A DNA stretch of 64,000 bases. Origin: an uncultured SAR86 cluster bacterium (GTDB taxonomy: Bacteria; Pseudomonadota; Gammaproteobacteria; Magnimaribacterales; D2472). The notes under the pieces are model-generated. The model was not told the origin of the DNA, did no database searches, and saw nothing but the letters and a program-made list of their open reading frames with translations. The stretch covers positions 1-64,000 of the forward strand of contig CACOHS010000005.1 in NCBI GenBank assembly GCA_902627055.1, written 5' to 3'. The first letter of the stretch is position 1; each line of letters begins with the position of its first letter. The position numbers and the translations under genes are program-made. Shown in pieces: positions 27,347-36,709 of the stretch.

Positions 27347-30300
27347 TATTAAATCTGTTTTGATCATCGGCGCTGGGCCAATAATAATAGGTCAAGCTTG
27401 CGAGTTTGACTACTCTGGTGCACAAGCATGTAAAGCACTTAAAGCTGAGGGTTTTAGGGTAATTTTAGTTAATTCTAATCCTGCAACAATTATGACTGAT
27501 CCTCTCCTTGCAGATGCAACCTACATTGAACCAATTCACTGGAAATCTATTGAAAAAATAATTGCAAAAGAGCTTCCTGATGCATTGTTACCAACCATGG
27601 GAGGACAAACTGGGCTCAATACCGCTTTAACCTTGGCGAAAGAGGGGGTTCTAAAAAAATATAATGTTGAGTTAATCGGAGCATCAAGAGAAGCTATTGA
27701 TAAAGCAGAAGATAGAGAACTATTTGATAAAACCATGAAAGGTATAGGCATTGAGACTCCCAGATCTGGAATTGCCCATTCAATGGAGGAGGCTTTAACT
27801 GTTCAACAGGATCTTGGGTTTCCATGCATTATTCGCCCCTCATTTACGCTCGGTGGATCAGGGGGAGGGGTAGCTTACAATATTCAGGAATTCAAAGAAA
27901 TTTGTGAAAAAGGACTAGATCTTTCTCCAACAACAGAGCTGTTAATTGATGAATCTTTACTTGGATGGAAAGAATATGAGTTAGAGGTAGTGAGGGATAA
28001 AAATGATAATTGCATAATTATATGTTCCATAGAAAACCTTGACCCCATGGGAGTTCATACCGGTGATTCAATCACCGTAGCTCCAGCACAAACGTTAACT
28101 GATAAGGAGTATCAGATTTTACGAGATCAATCATTTAAAATTTTAAGAGAAATAGGGGTAGAGACCGGGGGGAGTAATGTTCAGTTTGGCATTAATCCAG
28201 AAAATGGAAGAGTTGTTGTTATTGAAATGAATCCAAGAGTAAGCAGATCATCTGCATTGGCCTCAAAAGCAACAGGTTTTCCAATTGCTAAAGTAGCTGC
28301 CTTGCTATCCGTAGGATTTACATTAGATGAATTAAAGAATGATATAACTAATGGCCTTACACCAGCATCATTTGAACCCTCCATTGATTACATAGTTACC
28401 AAAATACCCAAGTTTGCTTTTGAAAAATTCCCTCAAGCGAACGACAGGCTCACAACTCAAATGAAATCTGTTGGTGAAGTTATGGGAATTGGAAGAACTT
28501 TTCAAGAGTCTCTTCAAAAAGCCCTCCAAAGCTTGGAAGAAGATTTACACGGCTTTGAAAACATTTTAGATAATTCTTCTAATCAAAGCGAAACTTTGCT
28601 TTATCAACTTACGTTTGCTGGCTCAAAAAGAATTTTATATCTTGCGGAAGCAATAAGGCTTGGATGGGATGCAGACAAAATCAATCAATTGACTGGAATT
28701 GATTTTTGGTTTTTGCATCAAATTATTGATCTTATTGATGAGGAAAATATATTGCAGGATATGAAATTAAATGAGATCGATTTTGACAAAATGCTTAATC
28801 TTAAAAAAAAGGGTTTTGCTGATAGAAGAATTGCTGATTTAACAAGCTCATCCGCAAAAGAAGTTAGAGACTTCAGAAAAAAATTAGGTGTTACTCCTAC
28901 CTTCAAAAGAGTTGATACCTGTGCTGCAGAATTTGCGACCGAAACTGCATATATGTATTCAGCATACGAGGGAGAATGTGAATCTCGACCAACAAATAAT
29001 AAAAAAGTTATTGTTTTAGGAAGCGGTCCCAATAGGATTGGACAGGGAATAGAGTTTGATTATTGCTGTGTACATGCTTCTTTTGCACTTCAGGAAGAGG
29101 GATATGAATCCATTATGATTAATTGCAATCCTGAGACTGTGTCCACAGATTACGATACATCCAACAGACTATATTTTGAGCCTATAACTGAAGAGAAAGT
29201 TCTTGATATTATTGATTTAGAAGAACCTGAGGGAGTAATTATTCAGTTTGGAGGACAGACGCCTCTTAAACTCTCAGAAGTATTGTTGTCTAACAATGTA
29301 AAAATTCTTGGTACAGATGTAGATGCCATTGATAGATCAGAGGACAGAGAACGTTTTCAAGCTCTTGCTCATCAACTGAATCTCAAACAACCTCCAAACA
29401 GCACGGTACAAAATCTTGAAGAAGCGTTAAAGGAATCGGAGAAAATTGGATTCCCAATTGTTGTAAGACCATCATATGTACTAGGTGGTAGAGCAATGGA
29501 GCTTGTTCATACTCAAGTTGAACTTGAAAAGTATTTAAAAGAAGCCGTGGAAGTATCTGATAAAAAACCAATTCTACTAGACGGATATTTAACTGATGCA
29601 ATTGAAGTTGATGTGGATGTAATTTCTGATGGAGATGATATTGAGATTGGAGGTATTTTGCAGCATATTGAGCAGGCTGGAATTCATTCAGGTGATTCTG
29701 CCTGTTCCTTGCCACCATATAGTCTCTCAGAAATAGTAATCAAAGAAATTGAAAAGCAAGCAAAAAAAATTGCCGCAGAATTAAATGTGATTGGATTGAT
29801 GAATATTCAGTTTGCGGTTCAAGAGAATAATGTCTTTATTATAGAGGTAAATCCTAGGGCCTCAAGAACTGTTCCATTTATATCAAAATGTTTGGGAGAA
29901 TCTCTAGTGAAGTCTGCTACAAAAACGATGATTGGAAAAACTTTGAAGGATATTAGTTTCTCTAATTTATTGCCAAAAAATTATTTTTTTGTAAAAGAAG
30001 CTGTTTTGCCATTTGACAAATTCCCCGCAGTTGACCCTATTCTTGGTCCAGAAATGAAATCTACAGGAGAGGTTATGGGCATTGGCTCAAGTTTTGGTGA
30101 AGCATATGCAAAAGCTCAAAGAGCAGCAAATAAGATATTCCCTGATTCAGGACTTGCATTTGTAAGTGTTAAAGAATCTGATAAAAAATATCTCCCAAAT
30201 TTAGTTCCCTTACTTTTAGAGCAAGGTTTTTCATTGATTGCTACCAAGGGAACTGCTGCTGCGATTAAAAAACTCGGGCATGAAGCTCAAATCATTAATA

Positions 30301-30536
30301 AGGTTACAGAGGGAAGACCTCATATTGTTGATGAGTTATTAAATAATAGAGTAAATATTTTAATTAACACTACTGAAGGAAGACAATCCATAGAGGATTC
30401 AGCTTCTATAAGAAGAACAGCATTACAAAACAAATTATTTTGTGTTACAACAATTTTTGGCGCATTTGCAATTTTAGAAGCAATGAGTACAAGTTCAGAT
30501 GACTGGATTTACAACTCTCTTCAAGAAATAAATTAA
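27330..30536 (+). CDS. carB: Carbamoyl-phosphate synthase large subunit
   Basis: The 1068-residue synthetase subunit forms carbamoyl phosphate from bicarbonate, ammonia and two ATP. It shows the duplicated ATP-grasp halves, each beginning with a [15 protein letters not shown]- or [15 protein letters not shown]-type motif, an oligomerisation region between them and a C-terminal MGS-like allosteric domain (from about residue 940). I start it at ATG 27330 (MPKRTDIK), which matches the usual N-terminus, and not at TTG 27321. It overlaps carA by 17 bases, so translation is probably coupled. Confidence 0.97.
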   Translation: MPKRTDIKSVLIIGAGPIIIGQACEFDYSGAQACKALKAEGFRVILVNSNPATIMTDPLLADATYIEPIHWKSIEKIIAKELPDALLPTMGGQTGLNTALTLAKEGVLKKYNVELIGASREAIDKAEDRELFDKTMKGIGIETPRSGIAHSMEEALTVQQDLGFPCIIRPSFTLGGSGGGVAYNIQEFKEICEKGLDLSPTTELLIDESLLGWKEYELEVVRDKNDNCIIICSIENLDPMGVHTGDSITVAPAQTLTDKEYQILRDQSFKILREIGVETGGSNVQFGINPENGRVVVIEMNPRVSRSSALASKATGFPIAKVAALLSVGFTLDELKNDITNGLTPASFEPSIDYIVTKIPKFAFEKFPQANDRLTTQMKSVGEVMGIGRTFQESLQKALQSLEEDLHGFENILDNSSNQSETLLYQLTFAGSKRILYLAEAIRLGWDADKINQLTGIDFWFLHQIIDLIDEENILQDMKLNEIDFDKMLNLKKKGFADRRIADLTSSSAKEVRDFRKKLGVTPTFKRVDTCAAEFATETAYMYSAYEGECESRPTNNKKVIVLGSGPNRIGQGIEFDYCCVHASFALQEEGYESIMINCNPETVSTDYDTSNRLYFEPITEEKVLDIIDLEEPEGVIIQFGGQTPLKLSEVLLSNNVKILGTDVDAIDRSEDRERFQALAHQLNLKQPPNSTVQNLEEALKESEKIGFPIVVRPSYVLGGRAMELVHTQVELEKYLKEAVEVSDKKPILLDGYLTDAIEVDVDVISDGDDIEIGGILQHIEQAGIHSGDSACSLPPYSLSEIVIKEIEKQAKKIAAELNVIGLMNIQFAVQENNVFIIEVNPRASRTVPFISKCLGESLVKSATKTMIGKTLKDISFSNLLPKNYFFVKEAVLPFDKFPAVDPILGPEMKSTGEVMGIGSSFGEAYAKAQRAANKIFPDSGLAFVSVKESDKKYLPNLVPLLLEQGFSLIATKGTAAAIKKLGHEAQIINKVTEGRPHIVDELLNNRVNILINTTEGRQSIEDSASIRRTALQNKLFCVTTIFGAFAILEAMSTSSDDWIYNSLQEIN

Positions 30537-30547
30537 TTTCTTCCATT

Positions 30548-30556
30548 TGTTATAAT
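30548..30556 (+). promoter_or_regulatory. Extended -10 promoter of greA
   Basis: TGTTATAAT is a perfect TGn-TATAAT extended -10 in the 26-base gap between carB and greA. Transcription starting 7 bases after it would begin at position 30563, the A of the greA ATG, predicting a leaderless message. No good -35 is seen, which extended -10 promoters can tolerate. Confidence 0.6.
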
Positions 30557-30562
30557 ACTTTG

Positions 30563-31039
30563 ATGGAGAAATTGCCTATAACTAAATCAGGAGAGCAAAA
30601 GCTTACCGAGAAACTTCGTCAGTTAAAGACCAAAGATAGACCTGAAATATCTCAAGCTATCGCAGAAGCAAGAGCTCACGGAGATCTTAAAGAAAATGCT
30701 GAGTACCATGCTGCAAAAGAACAACAAGGGTTTATCGAGGCAAAAATTCAAGAAATTGAGCATGCGCTTGCTAATGCACAGGTTATAGATGTTAAAGATC
30801 TGCCTGAAACAGGTAGGGTGGTATTTGGTGCGACTATTGATTTGTATGATCTAACTAATGATAAATCTATAACTTATAAAATAGTTGGTAATTTAGAATC
30901 CGATCCAGATGCAGGTTTGATTTCCATTCAAACTCCGATTGCTCAGGGACTGATGGGAAAAAATGTGGGTGATGAGGTTTCAATTTCTACTCCTTCTGGA
31001 TCAATCGATCTTGAAATTGAAAAAGTAAAACATCTGTAA
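30563..31039 (+). CDS. greA: Transcription elongation factor GreA
   Basis: The 158-residue factor rescues backtracked RNA polymerase by stimulating transcript cleavage. It has the N-terminal coiled coil with the acidic tip (around [20 protein letters not shown], residues 34-53) and a C-terminal FKBP-like domain ending in the [11 protein letters not shown] and IEKVKHL segments. Length equals E. coli GreA. I take ATG 30563 as the start, not TTG 30560. It begins directly at the predicted transcription start of its own promoter and is followed closely by rlmE. Confidence 0.96.
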   Translation: MEKLPITKSGEQKLTEKLRQLKTKDRPEISQAIAEARAHGDLKENAEYHAAKEQQGFIEAKIQEIEHALANAQVIDVKDLPETGRVVFGATIDLYDLTNDKSITYKIVGNLESDPDAGLISIQTPIAQGLMGKNVGDEVSISTPSGSIDLEIEKVKHL

Positions 31040-31044
31040 AATAT

Positions 31045-31617
31045 ATGCATACAGATTCTTGGGCTATAAAAGCAAAAAAACTTGGTCTTCGTTCTCGAGC
31101 AGTATTTAAGTTAGAGGAAATATTAATCAAAACCAAAGCACTTAAATGTAATAGTTTAGTTCTTGATATTGGTTCCTCTCCTGGAGGATGGTCTCAGCTC
31201 ATAAAAACCTTAGAGCCCAAATCAAACGTATACGCAGTCGATCTTTTACCCATGGATCCGATTAAAGGTGTTTATTTTTTTCAAGAAGATATAGCAAATA
31301 TCGATGCAATAAAAGAGATTTCATCATTAAAAACAAAATTTGACCTTGTTATTTCTGATTTAGCCCCAAATTTAACGGGTATAAGTGCAGTTGATAAAGA
31401 AAACATATTTGAGGTTAATTTAATTACTCTTAAAACGGCTGTAAACTATCTTAATAAAAGTTATGGAATATTTATTCTTAAAACTTTTCAAAATAGTTTA
31501 TTAAAAAAAATAAGATTAGAAATGGAAAAGAGTTTCAATATAGTTCAAACTTATAAACCTGCTGCATCAAAGAGCAAGTCAGGCGAAATTTATTTATACG
31601 GAGAAAGGCCACTATGA
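31045..31617 (+). CDS. rlmE: 23S rRNA (uridine-2'-O-)-methyltransferase RlmE (FtsJ)
   Basis: The 190-residue SAM-dependent enzyme methylates U2552 in the A-loop of 23S rRNA. The SAM motif is [12 protein letters not shown]. The K-D-K-E catalytic set is visible in [19 protein letters not shown] and SGEIYLYG. Its N-terminus is about 13-18 residues shorter than in E. coli, starting just before the [10 protein letters not shown] block. It overlaps ftsH by 4 bases (ATGA), the same pairing as in other gammaproteobacteria. Confidence 0.94.
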   Translation: MHTDSWAIKAKKLGLRSRAVFKLEEILIKTKALKCNSLVLDIGSSPGGWSQLIKTLEPKSNVYAVDLLPMDPIKGVYFFQEDIANIDAIKEISSLKTKFDLVISDLAPNLTGISAVDKENIFEVNLITLKTAVNYLNKSYGIFILKTFQNSLLKKIRLEMEKSFNIVQTYKPAASKSKSGEIYLYGERPL

Positions 31618-33527
31618 ATTCAGTTTTTAAAAATGCTTTAGTATGGGTCTTACTAGGCTCAGCCTTAATCTTTATTTTTAACAATGTGGAAAATGCTTCT
31701 TCCTCAAAGAGAGAAATGATTTCTTACAGCCAGTTTAAAGAAGAGGTGCTTTCTGACAGAGTGGCAAAGGTAATCTACAAGGGTGACCAAATGACTATAT
31801 TTGGCGACCGCCTTGATGGAACTCGATTTGAAACACGTCATCCCATATATAAAAAAGATGAATCTGTTGATAATGCAATTGAAGAGCATGGCGTTATAAC
31901 TGTTTTTGAGAGTGTAGAGCAACCTTCAATTTGGTCCCAACTTTTAGTTGGAGCTTTCCCAATCCTTTTACTTTTAGGGATTTTCTTTTTCTTCATGCGA
32001 CAAATGCAAGGTGGCATGTCGGGAAGAGGCGGCCCAATGGCATTTGGAAAAAGCAAAGCAAAGTTAATGGAAGGAGGAAAAGTTACCACAACTTTTGAAG
32101 ATGTTGCTGGGTGTGAAGAAGCAAAGCAAGATGTCCAAGAATTGGTAGATTTTTTAAGAGATCCTACAAAATTTCAAAAACTAGGCGGTAAAATTCCAAG
32201 AGGTGTTCTGATGGTTGGTCCTCCTGGTACCGGAAAAACACTTTTAGCTAGAGCTATTGCGGGAGAAGCTAAAGTCCCATTTTTTTCAATTTCTGGATCA
32301 GATTTTGTAGAGATGTTTGTTGGTGTAGGCGCTTCGAGGGTCAGAGATATGTTTGAGCAAGCACAAAAAAACTCTCCATGTATCGTTTTTATTGATGAGA
32401 TCGATGCTGTTGGAAGACATAGAGGCGCTGGAATGGGTGGTGGCCATGATGAAAGAGAACAAACACTTAACCAATTGCTAGTTGAAATGGATGGCTTTGA
32501 TGGCAATGATGGTGTAATTGTAGTTGCAGCAACCAACAGACCAGATGTTCTAGATCCTGCTTTGCTGAGACCTGGACGTTTTGACAGACAAGTCGTTGTT
32601 GATTTGCCCGATTTGAGAGGAAGAGAGCAAATATTAAAAGTTCATATGAAAAAAGTTCCTCTTTCAAAAGATGTAGATGCTTTAGTAATAGCAAGAGGAA
32701 CTCCTGGTTTTTCTGGAGCTGACCTTGCCAATCTTATCAATGAGGCTGCTTTATTTGCTGCGAGATATGGGGATAAAAAAGTTGACCAAAGCCATTTAGA
32801 TCTTGCAAAAGACAAAATCATGATGGGGCCTGAAAGAAAGTCAATGATCATGACAGAGGAGCAGAAAACAATAACTGCTTATCATGAAGCAGGCCACGCT
32901 ATAGTAGGTCGCTTAAGTCCGGAACATGATCCAGTTTACAAAGTTACCATTATTCCTAGAGGTAGAGCGCTTGGCGTAACAATGTTCTTACCCGAGGAAG
33001 ATAAATACATGCAAAGTAAGCAATATCTTCACAGCAGAATAGCAGCACTTTTTGGCGGCAGAATTGCAGAAGAAATTATTAATGGTAAAGATGCTATAAC
33101 AACTGGGGCATCAAATGATATTGAAGTAGCAACAGGTATAGCTACAAATATGGTTACTAAATGGGGAATGTCCGACTTAGGCCCCTTAAAATATGGAGAA
33201 GACGACTCAAGTCCTTTCTTAGGAAGATCCGCATCAATGGCTCCAAAAGGCATTGGTGGCGAAACTTCTAATAGTATTGACATTGAAGTTAAAAAAATTA
33301 TTAACACTAATTATAAAAAAGCTACAAAAATCCTTAAAGATAATATCGATAAATTACACACTATGGCTGAGTCGTTACTTACCTATGAAACAATTGATGC
33401 CGATCAAATTGATGATATTATGGCTGGAGCTAAACCAAGAGCTCCCAAAGATTGGGATGAGCCAAAAACACCAAAAAATAAAACTTCCAAAAAAACTTCA
33501 ATAAAGGGTCCCGCGGAAGAGTTATAA
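31614..33527 (+). CDS. ftsH: ATP-dependent zinc metalloprotease FtsH
   Basis: The 637-residue hexameric inner-membrane protease degrades misfolded membrane proteins and regulators such as LpxC. It has two membrane helices (about 9-25 and 108-128) around a periplasmic domain, Walker A GPPGTGKT (202-209), Walker [12 protein letters not shown], the second-region-of-homology arginines in [14 protein letters not shown], and the zinc site HEAGH (424-428). The C-terminal tail is lysine-rich. It follows rlmE with an overlap, and glmM begins 9 bases after it. The folP gene often found there is missing. Confidence 0.98.
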   Translation: MNSVFKNALVWVLLGSALIFIFNNVENASSSKREMISYSQFKEEVLSDRVAKVIYKGDQMTIFGDRLDGTRFETRHPIYKKDESVDNAIEEHGVITVFESVEQPSIWSQLLVGAFPILLLLGIFFFFMRQMQGGMSGRGGPMAFGKSKAKLMEGGKVTTTFEDVAGCEEAKQDVQELVDFLRDPTKFQKLGGKIPRGVLMVGPPGTGKTLLARAIAGEAKVPFFSISGSDFVEMFVGVGASRVRDMFEQAQKNSPCIVFIDEIDAVGRHRGAGMGGGHDEREQTLNQLLVEMDGFDGNDGVIVVAATNRPDVLDPALLRPGRFDRQVVVDLPDLRGREQILKVHMKKVPLSKDVDALVIARGTPGFSGADLANLINEAALFAARYGDKKVDQSHLDLAKDKIMMGPERKSMIMTEEQKTITAYHEAGHAIVGRLSPEHDPVYKVTIIPRGRALGVTMFLPEEDKYMQSKQYLHSRIAALFGGRIAEEIINGKDAITTGASNDIEVATGIATNMVTKWGMSDLGPLKYGEDDSSPFLGRSASMAPKGIGGETSNSIDIEVKKIINTNYKKATKILKDNIDKLHTMAESLLTYETIDADQIDDIMAGAKPRAPKDWDEPKTPKNKTSKKTSIKGPAEEL

Positions 33528-33536
33528 TCTTTTTCC

Positions 33537-34853
33537 ATGATTATAAAATTTGGTACTGATGGGATTCGTGGTCCAGTAGAATCTCAAATTACTCCTGAGG
33601 TATGCTTAAAAATAGGTCATGCCTCTGGGTTGGTTTTAAAAGATATGGGCTGGGAGACAGTTCTTATTGGTAAAGATACTCGAGTATCTGGTTATATGCT
33701 TGAATCTGCACTTCAAGCTGGATTTATAGCCGCTGGTGTTAATGTAAGGTTGCTCGGACCATTACCCACTCCCGGAGTTGCATATTTAACTAGATCATTA
33801 CGAAACCAGTTTGGGCTTGTCATAAGCGCATCTCATAATAATTATTTAGACAACGGAATAAAACTTTTTGATGGAAATGGAGAAAAAATTCCTAAAGATG
33901 CTGAAAGAAAAATTGAAAAGTTACTCGTGGGCGAACTTAAACCAGTTAAAACTGCTGAGCTTGGTAAGGCTCAAAGATTTGATGAATCTGGTGACAGATA
34001 TATAGAGTTTTGTAAATCGACAGTTCCACCAGATGTTTCTTTTGATTCATTAAGAATAGTATTAGATTGTGCCAATGGAGCTTGCTACAAAGTAAGCCCT
34101 TCCATTTTTAGAGAACTTGGCGCAGAGGTTATTTCAATAGGGACAAAACCAGATGGTTACAACATAAATTACGAATGTGGCTCTACTCATCCAGAAAAAG
34201 TTCAAGAGGAAGTTATAAAACAGAGAGCAGATTTTGGAATTGCACTTGATGGTGATGGTGATAGGGTAGTTTTAATCGATAGAAAAGGCCACATATTAGA
34301 TGGCGACGACATTATGTATATTCTTGCTTATGCCAATCCAAATAGAACTGGGCCATGGTCAGGCATAATTGGAACAGCAATGTCTAATTTTGGGTTTGAA
34401 GAGGCAGTAAAAAAATTAGGTTATAAGTTTAAAAGAGCAGACGTTGGCGATAAGCATGTTAATCAAATGCTTAAAAAAGAAGGATGGATGCTAGGTGGAG
34501 AACCCTCTGGACACATTATTTGTAGAGATCTTGTAAGCACTGGTGATGGAACAATAGCGGCATTGAAAGTAATATCTTCCCTGTTGATTTTAGAAAAAGA
34601 TCCAGAAGATGTACTGCAAAATTATAAAAAAATGCCTCAAATTAATATTAATGTTGACGTAGCTAATAAAGATATCCTTTCTGATGCTGAGATTCAAAAA
34701 AAAATAAAGGAGATTGAATCAGACCTCACTATTGGTAGAATCCTAGTAAGAGCCTCCGGTACCGAAAGTAAAATTAGAATAATGATTGAGTCAGATGATG
34801 AAGCAACTGCAATAAAATATGCAAAAGATATTGAAAAAATTCTTATAAGATAA
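33537..34853 (+). CDS. glmM: Phosphoglucosamine mutase
   Basis: The 438-residue enzyme converts glucosamine 6-phosphate to glucosamine 1-phosphate for UDP-GlcNAc, which feeds peptidoglycan and LPS. The active phosphoserine is Ser99 in ISASHNN, the metal loop is DGDGDRV, the sugar-binding GGEPSGHI block follows, and the C-terminal phosphate loop is RASGTESKIRIM. Length is normal. It lies between ftsH and tpiA with gaps of 9 and 3 bases. Confidence 0.97.
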   Translation: MIIKFGTDGIRGPVESQITPEVCLKIGHASGLVLKDMGWETVLIGKDTRVSGYMLESALQAGFIAAGVNVRLLGPLPTPGVAYLTRSLRNQFGLVISASHNNYLDNGIKLFDGNGEKIPKDAERKIEKLLVGELKPVKTAELGKAQRFDESGDRYIEFCKSTVPPDVSFDSLRIVLDCANGACYKVSPSIFRELGAEVISIGTKPDGYNINYECGSTHPEKVQEEVIKQRADFGIALDGDGDRVVLIDRKGHILDGDDIMYILAYANPNRTGPWSGIIGTAMSNFGFEEAVKKLGYKFKRADVGDKHVNQMLKKEGWMLGGEPSGHIICRDLVSTGDGTIAALKVISSLLILEKDPEDVLQNYKKMPQININVDVANKDILSDAEIQKKIKEIESDLTIGRILVRASGTESKIRIMIESDDEATAIKYAKDIEKILIR

Positions 34854-34856
34854 AAA

Positions 34857-35606
34857 ATGTCTTTGAGATTAATAGCAAATTGGAAACTAAATGGTTCAAT
34901 AAAATTTAATGATCAATGGGCTGATGATTTCTTTAAAAATTTCTCAAGTATAAATCCTGAATCAATTGGGATAGCGCCAGCTTGTATATATATAGATCAT
35001 ATTAGAAAATTGATTAGAAATTCCGGGATCAATATAGGTGTGCAAAATATTTGTGAGGAGGAATCTGGAGCAAGAACCGGTGAAATCTCAGTTTCGATGA
35101 TTAGAGATTTAGGATGTAATTTTAGCTTAATTGGTCACTCTGAGAGACGTATTTTTTTTCATGAATCTAATAAAACAATTTCAAAAAAATTAAACTTGGC
35201 AAACAAAAATTCTGTAATGCCTGTTCTATGTATTGGGGAGTCTGCTGAAGAAAATGAAAGAAACGATACTTATGATGTCCTTAAATTTCAGGTTGATGAA
35301 GCTTTAAAAGAGATTTTTGAGCGAAGTGACTTAATAATTGCATATGAGCCTGTATGGGCGATTGGTTCTGGAAAAATCCCAAACCCAGAAGAAATAAATT
35401 CCGTTCATAAAATGATCAAAGATGTAGTACAATCTCGATTTCCAAAAATTGATTTAAAATCAGTTTTGTATGGAGGAAGTGTAAATTCTGAAAATGCATC
35501 ATCTTTATTTGTTCAAGAGCATATTGATGGAGCCTTAGTAGGAGGAGCTTCACTTGATGGAAAGGAATTTGCAAAAATAGTAAATGTTTTTAATGAGCTA
35601 AAGTAA
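34857..35606 (+). CDS. tpiA: Triosephosphate isomerase
   Basis: The 249-residue TIM-barrel enzyme interconverts DHAP and glyceraldehyde 3-phosphate. Visible motifs are NWKLNG (substrate Asn/Lys), the electrophilic His in IGHSERR, the catalytic Glu in AYEPVWAIGSG (with loop 6) and the phosphate-binding YGGSVN and GGASL. It connects the DHAP made by the GlpD homologue to central metabolism. It lies in the conserved glmM-tpiA-secG order, 3 bases after glmM. Confidence 0.97.
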   Translation: MSLRLIANWKLNGSIKFNDQWADDFFKNFSSINPESIGIAPACIYIDHIRKLIRNSGINIGVQNICEEESGARTGEISVSMIRDLGCNFSLIGHSERRIFFHESNKTISKKLNLANKNSVMPVLCIGESAEENERNDTYDVLKFQVDEALKEIFERSDLIIAYEPVWAIGSGKIPNPEEINSVHKMIKDVVQSRFPKIDLKSVLYGGSVNSENASSLFVQEHIDGALVGGASLDGKEFAKIVNVFNELK

Positions 35607-35610
35607 AAAG

Positions 35611-35916
35611 ATGATTATTACAGCAATAAAAATTATCTGTATTATCCTTGCGATTATGCTTATTGCTTTAGTTATATTGCAGCAAGGAAAGGGCTCTGAT
35701 CTTGGTTCAGCTTTTGGAGGCGGATCATCTAATTCGATGTTTGGAGCAGTTGGACCTTCTAATTTTCTTGGCAAACTCACAGCAATCATAGCTTCACTTT
35801 TTTTGATTCTAAACTTAGCTCAAGCAGTGCTACTAAAAAATGCTAATACTGAAGTGTTATTTACTGATGAAGAAATTCAGGAAGCAACAAAAACTCCTGA
35901 AATCCCTGTAGATTAA
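35611..35916 (+). CDS. secG: Preprotein translocase subunit SecG
   Basis: The 101-residue protein has two membrane helices (about 5-24 and 52-72) separated by the glycine-rich loop QQGKGSDLGSAFGGGSSN typical of SecG, and a short acidic tail. It assists SecYE in protein export. It ends only 2 bases before the 3' CCA of the tRNA-Leu gene on the other strand; no terminator separates the two convergent units. Confidence 0.95.
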   Translation: MIITAIKIICIILAIMLIALVILQQGKGSDLGSAFGGGSSNSMFGAVGPSNFLGKLTAIIASLFLILNLAQAVLLKNANTEVLFTDEEIQEATKTPEIPVD

Positions 35917-35918
35917 GT

Positions 35919-36005
35919 TGGTGCCGAAAGCGGGACTTGAACCCGCACGAGCTTTCGCTCACTAACCCCTCAAGCTAGCGTGTCTACCAATTCCACCACT
36001 TCGGC
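35919..36005 (-). tRNA. tRNA-Leu (anticodon GAG)
   Basis: Read on the minus strand it folds as a class II tRNA with a long variable arm. The acceptor stem is GCCGAAG/TTTCGGC, the anticodon stem CTAGC/GTTAG with loop TTGAGGG, and the T-arm GCGGG-TTCAAGT-CCCGC, followed by A and an encoded CCA. The anticodon is GAG, reading CUC/CUU. In E. coli and Pseudomonas the gene after secG runs in the same direction as secG; here it is inverted and faces secG. Confidence 0.96.
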
Positions 36006-36015
36006 AAAGTGAGAA

Positions 36016-36024
36016 ATTATAACA
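36016..36024 (-). promoter_or_regulatory. Extended -10 promoter of tRNA-Leu
   Basis: On the minus strand this reads TGTTATAAT, a perfect extended -10. The predicted start lies about 4 bases before the tRNA 5' end at 36005. It is the same nonamer as at greA. It supports the inverted tRNA being independently expressed. Confidence 0.6.
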
Positions 36025-36061
36025 AGATAAGTTTTTAATACCGAAATAAATTTGAATTAAC

Positions 36062-36091
36062 TTGACCTTAAGTACATGCTTTCTATACACT
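36062..36091 (+). promoter_or_regulatory. Promoter of tRNA-fMet and the nusA-infB operon
   Basis: TTGACC (36062-36067, 5 of 6 matching the -35 consensus) is followed after 16 bases by TATACA (36084-36089), or after 18 bases by TACACT (36086-36091). The start would fall near 36098, a few bases before the tRNA at 36106. Its position before metY-rimP-nusA matches the gammaproteobacterial arrangement. Confidence 0.65.
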
Positions 36092-36105
36092 CTAATCCTC
36101 TGCGA

Positions 36106-36182
<77 letters not shown>

Positions 36183-36199
36183 GTAAATGAGATACGAAC

Positions 36200-36225
36200 T
36201 GGGGCATTTGCCCCATTTTTATTTT
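36200..36225 (+). terminator. Intrinsic terminator between tRNA-fMet and rimP
   Basis: TGGGGC-ATTT-GCCCCA (36200-36215) forms a GC-rich 6-bp hairpin followed by a T-rich run to 36225. It separates the tRNA from rimP and is likely partial, since no other promoter is evident for rimP-nusA. Confidence 0.7.
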
Positions 36226-36232
36226 AAGAGAT

Positions 36233-36709
36233 ATGAGAATAGAAGAACTAGAAATTGAGATTGAGCCTGTAGTTACCAGTCATGGTTGTGAGCTGTGGGG
36301 TATCGAATTATTGAGAGGCAAAAAAAGACCAACAATTAGAGTCTTTATTGATGCTATTGCAGGTGCAACAATAGATGATTGTGAAAAGGTAGCCAAAGAC
36401 TTGAATTATGAACTCGCGTTAAATGATACGTTCTTTGATCAAGACTATGTCTTGGAGGTTTCTACACCGGGCATAGATAGAAAGATTTTCAAAGTAGAGC
36501 AACTTTCTGCATTTATCAAAGAGGATTTTGATTTAAAGTTACGAGAGATGAAAGATGGTAAGAGAAGTCTGGTAGCAACGCTTATAAATGTTAAAAACGA
36601 TGAGATTTTATTTCAAAGTGGAGCAGAAAAAATGATCTTAAATTTCGTAGATCTTGATTTGTGTCGTTTGAAGCCAAATTTTGAAGAACTGATGAGGGTA
36701 AATAAATAA
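36233..36709 (+). CDS. rimP: Ribosome maturation factor RimP
   Basis: A 158-residue protein needed for 30S maturation. It has the N-terminal alpha/beta domain with GCELWGIELLRGKKRPTIRV and the C-terminal Sm-like barrel. A conserved YVLEVSTPGIDR segment (about residues 77-88) joins the two. Length matches the family. It begins the rimP-nusA-infB operon, 8 bases after the metY terminator T-run, and its stop shares one base with the nusA start (TAATG). Confidence 0.94.
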   Translation: MRIEELEIEIEPVVTSHGCELWGIELLRGKKRPTIRVFIDAIAGATIDDCEKVAKDLNYELALNDTFFDQDYVLEVSTPGIDRKIFKVEQLSAFIKEDFDLKLREMKDGKRSLVATLINVKNDEILFQSGAEKMILNFVDLDLCRLKPNFEELMRVNK

